This document shows, one piece after another, positions 58,846 to 64,000 of a stretch of 64,000 nucleotides of DNA; the first letter of the stretch is position 1; the number at the start of each line of letters is the position of its first letter. Under the pieces are notes generated by a model that made no database searches, was not told the DNA's origin, and saw only the letters and a list, made by a program, of their open reading frames with translations. The stretch is from Aequorivita sublithincola DSM 14238 (GTDB lineage: Bacteria; Bacteroidota; Bacteroidia; Flavobacteriales; Flavobacteriaceae). The position numbers and the translations under genes were made by a program. The stretch lies in assembly GCF_000265385.1 (NCBI RefSeq), contig NC_018013.1, forward strand, positions 2,569,001 to 2,633,000, in the 5' to 3' direction.

Positions 58846-59928
58846 CTATTTTAAATGCACATCCACATCTACGTTCATTCCGGAGCGTAAAAGGGCTAGT
58901 TTTTTGGCATCATTGTCCTTGGTGAATTCAATTTTAACGGGAAGTCTCTGAATCGTTTTCACGAAATTCCCAGTAGCATTATCGGGAGGTAATAATGAAA
59001 ATTTTGATCCTGTTGCTGGTGAAAAGTTTGTAATTGTAGCGTCAAACTCTTCTCCCGGATAAGCATCGATTTCAACAATAACTTTTTGACCAACCCGCAT
59101 CTTGTCAAGTTGAGTTTCTTTGAAATTAGCTACGATCCATTTGATTTCTGTATTTACTAAATAGAAAAGAGATTGCCCAGGTTGCACAAACTGTCCAGCT
59201 TGCAATGAAACATTGCTCAACTGGCCATCAATCGGCGCTAGAACTATTGTATAGTCAAGACTTAATTGTGCCGCATCAACCATTGCCTGCGCGCTTTTTA
59301 CGTTTGCCTCAGCAACATTCACCTGTTTTTCTGAAATTGTAGTTTGTGAATTTGCAGCATTGCTCTGACTAGAAGCAGCTTTTTGCTGACTTTGAAGAAT
59401 TTTCAAATGATTTTCAGCTTCTTCTTTTGTGGCAAGTGCCTGTTCATATTGCTGTGCAGTAATGGAATGGTTTAAATATAGATTTTCATAACGTTTAAAA
59501 TCACTCGTAGCACGACCTAATTTTATTCGCGCCGTTTCAATATTTCCGCTCGCAGAAGAAACCTGCGCAGTTGAAGCAGCAGCATTTGCACGATAGGAAC
59601 CTATGCTCGCTTCAGCTGCATTTACTTGACTTTCCGCACCAGCGAGTTGCGCTTTTGCTTGTTCTAGTTTCACCAAATAATCATTTTGATCTATTGTGAA
59701 AAGTGTGTCTCCTTTTTTCACTTTTTGATTATCACTAACGTAAACTTTCTGAACGTAACCACCAACGTGAGGAATAATTGAGTTCATATTCGCTTCAATT
59801 TGAGCATCGTCTGTACTTTCGTGCGAGAGGGAATGAATAAATTTATAACCTCCGTAAATCAATACCACAATTACTAAAGCGGAAATGATTATTATAAATT
59901 TCTTATTGGTTTTTTTCTTTTCTTCCAT
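58846..59928 (-). CDS. emrA: HlyD/EmrA-family membrane-fusion protein
   Basis: 360 residues. One N-terminal membrane anchor at about 11-29, biotinyl-lipoyl-like half-motif IIPHVGGYVQKVYVSDNQKV near 47, a long Ala/Gln-rich coiled-coil hairpin from about 75 to 225 with many AxxQ repeats, then IVLAPIDGQLSNVSLQAGQF near 228 and a beta-barrel to the end. It links the inner-membrane pump EmrB to the TolC-like channel. It lies between tolC (5-base gap) and emrB in one operon. Confidence 0.94.
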   Translation of the reverse strand: MEEKKKTNKKFIIIISALVIVVLIYGGYKFIHSLSHESTDDAQIEANMNSIIPHVGGYVQKVYVSDNQKVKKGDTLFTIDQNDYLVKLEQAKAQLAGAESQVNAAEASIGSYRANAAASTAQVSSASGNIETARIKLGRATSDFKRYENLYLNHSITAQQYEQALATKEEAENHLKILQSQQKAASSQSNAANSQTTISEKQVNVAEANVKSAQAMVDAAQLSLDYTIVLAPIDGQLSNVSLQAGQFVQPGQSLFYLVNTEIKWIVANFKETQLDKMRVGQKVIVEIDAYPGEEFDATITNFSPATGSKFSLLPPDNATGNFVKTIQRLPVKIEFTKDNDAKKLALLRSGMNVDVDVHLK

Positions 59929-59933
59929 TGCAA

Positions 59934-61247
59934 TTATTGATTATTTTGATTGAATTGGTTGGTTAAAATTCCTTCTGCGGTGAGCAATTCGTAATATTTT
60001 TGAGTGATGTTTGCTTGGGCGTAAGCCAAATCTATTTTAGCTTGAAGTTGCTGCACATCGGCTTCTAGCAAATCGTTGGTGTCTGAAAGTCCGTTGTCAT
60101 ACTTATCTTTTACGATGCGGTAATTTTCAATAGCTTGCTCTTCAGATTGTGTGTAAACTTCAAATTTTTTCTTTGAAAGTTCATAGTCCTGCTTGGCGTT
60201 TTCAATTTGTACTTTTATTTTATCTGAAGCCATGTTTACGGTGTATTCCAGTTCTTGCACTTTACTTTTTGCAAGTTTCACATCGCTTTTTGTCTTGAAA
60301 AGATTTGCTAGATTGTAAGAAACACCTACTCCAATATTCATTGCGTTTGTAACTGTTAGCGCGTCGTGAAGATCCAAAGCAATATAACCGCCCACTAAAG
60401 CTAAGGATGGATAGAAGGCACTTTGCGCAACTTTTATTTGATCTTTTGCAGCTTCTTTTTGAAATTCGATTGCCTGTAAATCATTTCGCGAAATTTCTGG
60501 AGAAGTAATTTCTGGCGTTATTCCGAAGTTAGAATCTGAGGTTTTTATTAAAGTATTTTCGGGAAGTTTAAGCATTACGGCTAATTTGAAATTCAAAATT
60601 CGCTCGTTCTTTTTTGCTTCTTCTAAACTTATTTCAATGTTTGATTGTTGAAGTTTTGCTTTCAATAAATCATTTCGCGCAAGCAACCCATTTTCTTCCA
60701 TATTCGAAAAATCGGTTACTCGTCGTTGGGCGCTTTTCAAATTTTCTTGAACCAATTCAATGGTTTTCTTGGCTTTATAAAGATTCAAATAATCCTGAAT
60801 CGTTTGCAGCGCAATCTGTTCCTTGTTATTTTTAGCGTTGAATTGTGCGGCATTATATAGATTTTCGCCTGCTTTTATGGTGTTTTTTAATTTGAAGCCA
60901 GAAAAAATAGGCATTGTAACATTTGCCTGCCCTAATAAAAGACTATTAACTTTTGGTTGTGCAGATCCACCACCGCCAACACTGTCTGAAGATTGAGTCC
61001 TCAGTTTAACGTCAGCACCGGTCAAATAACGGTATTGTCCAGAAATGTCAACATCAGGATATTGAAGGTTTTTGGTAACATTTAATTGCCCTTCAGCAGA
61101 GTTGACTTTGGCATCAGCAATTTTTGAAGCATCGCTGTTTGTAAGAGCAAAATTTACGGCATCTTCTAACGTGAGATTCTTTATTTCTTGAGCTTTCATA
61201 GTTGCTCCCGAAATCAACAGGACGAGCAATAACAATTTAATTCGCAT
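59934..61247 (-). CDS. TolC-family outer membrane efflux protein
   Basis: 437 residues. Residues 1-19 are a signal peptide (MRIKLLLLVLLISGATMKAQ). Two similar OEP repeats of long coiled-coil helices follow (TLEDAVNFALTNSDASKIAD near 24; DQIKVAQSAFYPSLALVGGY near 268), ending LLTAEGILTNQFNQN. It forms the trimeric outer-membrane channel of the pump. Its start overlaps the end of the tetR gene by 11 bases, so it is the second gene of the operon. Confidence 0.94.
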   Translation of the reverse strand: MRIKLLLLVLLISGATMKAQEIKNLTLEDAVNFALTNSDASKIADAKVNSAEGQLNVTKNLQYPDVDISGQYRYLTGADVKLRTQSSDSVGGGGSAQPKVNSLLLGQANVTMPIFSGFKLKNTIKAGENLYNAAQFNAKNNKEQIALQTIQDYLNLYKAKKTIELVQENLKSAQRRVTDFSNMEENGLLARNDLLKAKLQQSNIEISLEEAKKNERILNFKLAVMLKLPENTLIKTSDSNFGITPEITSPEISRNDLQAIEFQKEAAKDQIKVAQSAFYPSLALVGGYIALDLHDALTVTNAMNIGVGVSYNLANLFKTKSDVKLAKSKVQELEYTVNMASDKIKVQIENAKQDYELSKKKFEVYTQSEEQAIENYRIVKDKYDNGLSDTNDLLEADVQQLQAKIDLAYAQANITQKYYELLTAEGILTNQFNQNNQ

Positions 61248-61857
61248 AAGTAAGTAGCGCTTTTATAGTTTGTTGAATGTGTTTTGTGAGTGTTTTATGA
61301 ACAAATTCATCCAGAGAAACGTCGTCCGGAAGGCTATGCAAAGCCATATAGAATTTTTTATTGTAATAGAAGTGGAAATAAGTACCAAGAATGGTTGGAA
61401 CGATGAGTGGAATATTTAATTCTTTTGAAAACACGCCTTCACTTTGTCCTTTTTTCACAAAGGCTTCAATCACTTTGAAATTTTCGTTTTTTTGTTTGAG
61501 ATAGTTTTCAAAACTAATATTTCGGGAGTCTTTGGAATATTCAAAGTTTACAATTTTATGAGTTCTACGGTTTTTATGAACTCGCATTACTACTAAAGCT
61601 ACAATTTCATCTATTTTTTCTAAGTACTTTGTTTCTTTAGATAGAATAGACTCAATTTGAATCTTGAAATCTGCCAATCTATAATCTAACAGCGCTTCAA
61701 GCATTTTTTCTTTACTTCCGAAGTAATAAGAAATCATTGCAACGTTCACATCGGCCTCTTTCGAAATCTGACGGACGGAAGTACCGTCAAAGCCATTTTC
61801 CGCAAAAAGTTTCTCGGCAACTTCTAAAATCTGTATCTGTTTTTCGTTCCAATCCAT
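61237..61857 (-). CDS. TetR/AcrR-family transcriptional regulator
   Basis: 206 residues from the ATG at 61857; a TTG at 61884 would add nine residues but overlaps the promoter-operator. The N-terminal HTH is typical: QILEVAEKLFAENGFDGTSV, RQISKEADVNVAMISYYFGS and KEKMLEALL. The C-terminal part binds an unknown ligand. It most likely represses its own operon, tetR-tolC-emrA-emrB, and releases on binding a drug or metabolite. Palindromic sequence overlapping the predicted promoter supports autoregulation. Confidence 0.93.
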   Translation of the reverse strand: MDWNEKQIQILEVAEKLFAENGFDGTSVRQISKEADVNVAMISYYFGSKEKMLEALLDYRLADFKIQIESILSKETKYLEKIDEIVALVVMRVHKNRRTHKIVNFEYSKDSRNISFENYLKQKNENFKVIEAFVKKGQSEGVFSKELNIPLIVPTILGTYFHFYYNKKFYMALHSLPDDVSLDEFVHKTLTKHIQQTIKALLTYAN

Positions 61858-61871
61858 AACCAAATTGGGTA

Positions 61872-61903
61872 CGAAATTAAACAATTGTTTAAATTAAACG
61901 TTT
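61872..61903 (-). promoter_or_regulatory. Promoter and probable TetR operator
   Basis: On the minus strand TAATTTCG (61872-61879) resembles a -7 box. The perfect palindrome AAACAATTGTTT (61879-61890) touches it, and a second short palindrome AAACGTTT lies at 61896-61903. A dimeric repressor bound here would block the promoter. Confidence 0.55.
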
Positions 61904-61978
61904 GTTTAGTTTATTTTTTTTTGAAGTTTTATTCTATTCAAAATTTAAAAAATAGGAAGGGCTTAGGAATAATGTGGT

Positions 61979-63598
61979 TTAGCGGGATTTTTTAACATGC
62001 TTCAGTACCAAAAAATTTTGAGGATTTATACCAAGTCCTGAAACATCTTTGTTCACAAAACGCACAGCCATATCATAAAACAAAGGAACCACGGGTGCTT
62101 CTTCAATAACGATAGAATCCATTTTGGTGTAAAGAAGTTTTCGTTCTTCAATGTTAGAGATTGAAAGCGCTTTCACATAAAGACTATCAAAAAGTTGATT
62201 TTTGAAGTGCATATAGTTGGGACCATTCGGCGTAAAGTTTGGACTGTAAAATAACGAAAGATAGTTTTCAGCATCTGGATAATCTGCAATCCAGCTGGCG
62301 CGAAAAACATCTAGTTCACCACTACTTTTCATCTGCCTAAGTGTGGAAGGCGGCATCACGTCTATGATTACAGTAATTCCTAGCTTTTCAAGTTCGCGTT
62401 GCACATATTCACACAAATCCAAATATTGACTATTAGTACCGATTGTTATTTCGGGTTTTGCATCGCCCGTTTCGGTTTTGTATTGTTCAATTAGTTGCTT
62501 TGCTTTTTCGGGATCATAATTGTATCCTTCAATTTCAGCATAACCTGGCAATCCTTTTGGAATGAAACCGTGTACTGCTGGAATCCCCATTCCATTTCGT
62601 AAATAAGTGACCATTTTTTGACGGTCAAAACCGTAGTTTATGGCTTGTCGCAAAGTTTTGCTTTTTATTTCGGGAGTGTTCGCTCCTAGAAAAAAGCCTA
62701 GATATTCTGTATTCAAATAAGGGCCTGTAATCATATAGACCGAATCCTTGTATTTTGGTTGTAATTCTCCGCGCGTGGTTAACAATTCATCTTTGTAACT
62801 TCCGTCCAAACCAGAGATGAAATCTAACTTTCCTTGAGCAAATTGTAAAAATTCACTTTGCTTATCTGGTAGAAATGTGATTGAAACTGCTTCCAAATAA
62901 GGAAGTTTTTCTCCATTTTTATCACTTTCAAAATACAACGGATTTTTGCGAAGAACTAGTTTCACATTTTCTTCCCACATTTTAAACTGAAAAGGTCCTG
63001 TTCCCACAGGGTTTCTTCGGAATTCATTGCCGTAAAATTCCACCGCTTCTTTTGGAACAACCGAACAATAACGCATTGAAAGCAATCCCAGAAACGCTGG
63101 AAAGGGTTGTTTTAACTGAATAACTAGGGTAGAATCGTTTTCGGCTTTATAGCTTTCCACATAATTCATCACCCAACTACCAGAAGACGCAACTTTTTCA
63201 TCAGTCAGCCTATCGAAACTATAAACGAAATCCTGTGCTACAACCTTTCTTGTATAGCGAGTTGGACTGTGAAGCCCTTCTTGTGCGAAAGCCTTATTTT
63301 GGTGAAAGAAAACATCATTCCTAAGAAAGAAAGTATAGGTGTAGGTTGAATCATTTATAATCCAACTTTTGGCGATATCGGGTTTGATATTTAGTGAATC
63401 GTCCAATTGTACCAAGCCATTATATAGTTGATTGTCTGGCCAAATTACTTGTGGATTTCGCGCAAATGCGGGATCGAGTGTGGGTATGTTTCCTTGTTCG
63501 TTATAGCGAAAAACAAGGTGATTGCGGTCTGTTTCAACGTTGTTTTCGCAAGAAAAGAGCGTGAAAATAAGACTGAAAATTAAAATGTTTTTAAGCAT
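61979..63598 (-). CDS. ABC transporter substrate-binding lipoprotein, family 5 (OppA/DppA-like)
   Basis: 539 residues. The signal peptide ends in the lipobox IFTLFSC, with Cys17 as the lipid site. The SBP_bac_5 domain covers nearly the whole protein: NIPTLDPAFARNPQVIWPDN near 38, VVAQDFVYSFDRL near 119, NPVGTGPFQFKMWEENVKLV near 196, and TLRQAINYGFDRQKMVTYL near 317. It binds peptides or similar compounds at the periplasmic face. No permease or ATPase genes are adjacent, so it may work with proteins coded elsewhere or act alone, as single family 5 lipoproteins in flavobacteria often appear to. Confidence 0.92.
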   Translation of the reverse strand: MLKNILIFSLIFTLFSCENNVETDRNHLVFRYNEQGNIPTLDPAFARNPQVIWPDNQLYNGLVQLDDSLNIKPDIAKSWIINDSTYTYTFFLRNDVFFHQNKAFAQEGLHSPTRYTRKVVAQDFVYSFDRLTDEKVASSGSWVMNYVESYKAENDSTLVIQLKQPFPAFLGLLSMRYCSVVPKEAVEFYGNEFRRNPVGTGPFQFKMWEENVKLVLRKNPLYFESDKNGEKLPYLEAVSITFLPDKQSEFLQFAQGKLDFISGLDGSYKDELLTTRGELQPKYKDSVYMITGPYLNTEYLGFFLGANTPEIKSKTLRQAINYGFDRQKMVTYLRNGMGIPAVHGFIPKGLPGYAEIEGYNYDPEKAKQLIEQYKTETGDAKPEITIGTNSQYLDLCEYVQRELEKLGITVIIDVMPPSTLRQMKSSGELDVFRASWIADYPDAENYLSLFYSPNFTPNGPNYMHFKNQLFDSLYVKALSISNIEERKLLYTKMDSIVIEEAPVVPLFYDMAVRFVNKDVSGLGINPQNFLVLKHVKKSR

Positions 63599-63763
63599 TG
63601 GGACTTTTTAGCGCGAGTACCTATATTTTAGATCGATAAAATATTTAATCATTTAATTTGAATCAACATTCGAGCAAAATCTAACCTAAAAAACGAATTT
63701 AAGTTTTTAAAAATTCGATTAGTGAACCTTTTCTCATTTGATTTGAAAAAATAATTCAGAATC

Positions 63764-64000
63764 TTAGATCCCAGTGTAATTTCCAGGGGTTATGTTTCGC
63801 ATTTCTTGCTTCACACTTTCAGGCACTTCCAAAGATTCAATAAAGTTAGCGATTGATGTTTGGTTTATGCGCTCGTTGGTTCGCGTAAGTCCTTTTAGTG
63901 CTTCGTAAGGGTTTGGATACCCTTCACGACGCAAGATTGTCTGAATTGCTTCAGCAACTACTGCCCAGTTGTTTTCAAGATCTTCAGCAAATTTAGGCTC
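63764..64000 (-). CDS. purB: Adenylosuccinate lyase, 3' end only
   Basis: The last 78 residues and the TAA stop are in the window; the gene continues past the right edge. The sequence ENNWAVVAEAIQTILRREGY with PNPYEALKGLTR is the characteristic C-terminal block of bacterial adenylosuccinate lyase (AWEVLAEPIQTVMR-type), which splits SAICAR and adenylosuccinate in purine synthesis. The catalytic His and Ser lie outside the window. The 165-base gap to the OppA-like gene holds no other gene. Confidence 0.92.
   Translation of the reverse strand, partial: EPKFAEDLENNWAVVAEAIQTILRREGYPNPYEALKGLTRTNERINQTSIANFIESLEVPESVKQEMRNITPGNYTGI

Overview
The window is chromosomal DNA from a member of the Bacteroidota, most likely a marine-type Flavobacteriaceae. 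The evidence is low GC, genes without Shine-Dalgarno sequences and with frequent TTG or GTG starts, promoters of the Bacteroidota type (-7 box TAnnTTTG), a type IX secretion sorting domain, and families typical of flavobacteria (DUF4290, DUF4199, DUF2911, START-like, VF530). The left edge holds the 3' end of mltG and the right edge the 3' end of purB. No phage, integrase, transposase, rRNA operon or CRISPR array is seen.

Layout. 1-6.8 kb: a lytic-transglycosylase-like protein, an RsmI-like methyltransferase, a secreted sugar-dehydrogenase-like protein, a low-molecular-weight phosphatase, a cold-shock protein with a long structured leader, a YtxH protein, an unusual SDR and a VF530 protein. 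7-17.8 kb: a DEAD/DEAH helicase, a PG-binding protein, a DEAD-box RNA helicase, RNase Z, PdxH, then a polyphosphate operon (sixA-like, ppk1, ppx). 17.8-28.9 kb: rlmH, nadC-yihY, priA, a LytTR regulator, rpsF-rpsR-rplI, an FtsX-type permease and hisS. 28.9-39.8 kb: a small lipoprotein, a membrane protein and a 47-residue ORF that overlap, tRNA(CAU) and a broken tRNA copy, an aminotransferase, YqgE, HU, fmt-recQ, DUF493, DUF4290 and murA. 39.1-42.5 kb: a photolyase/SDR/SRPBCC operon.

42.5-47.0 kb is the one clearly accessory segment. It holds a gene split by a frameshift at a poly-T run, an array of eleven 21-bp direct repeats in front of an HTH gene, a two-gene cassette pairing a DGQHR/DUF262-like protein with a HEPN-like protein, and a third gene interrupted by an in-frame stop. 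This is the best candidate for an undescribed system, probably defensive.

47-64 kb returns to core functions: DUF2911, an ECF sigma/anti-sigma/Spy-like operon, an MsbA-like ABC exporter with a phosphohexomutase, a GT2 glycosyltransferase, ribosomal protein L31, a GlmU-like protein, a TetR-TolC-EmrA-EmrB efflux operon and an OppA-like lipoprotein.

Intergenic spaces carry several families of dispersed inverted repeats: a 20-bp palindrome (two copies, one inside a broken tRNA), a CTCTGTG hairpin family (three copies) and three long unrelated hairpins.
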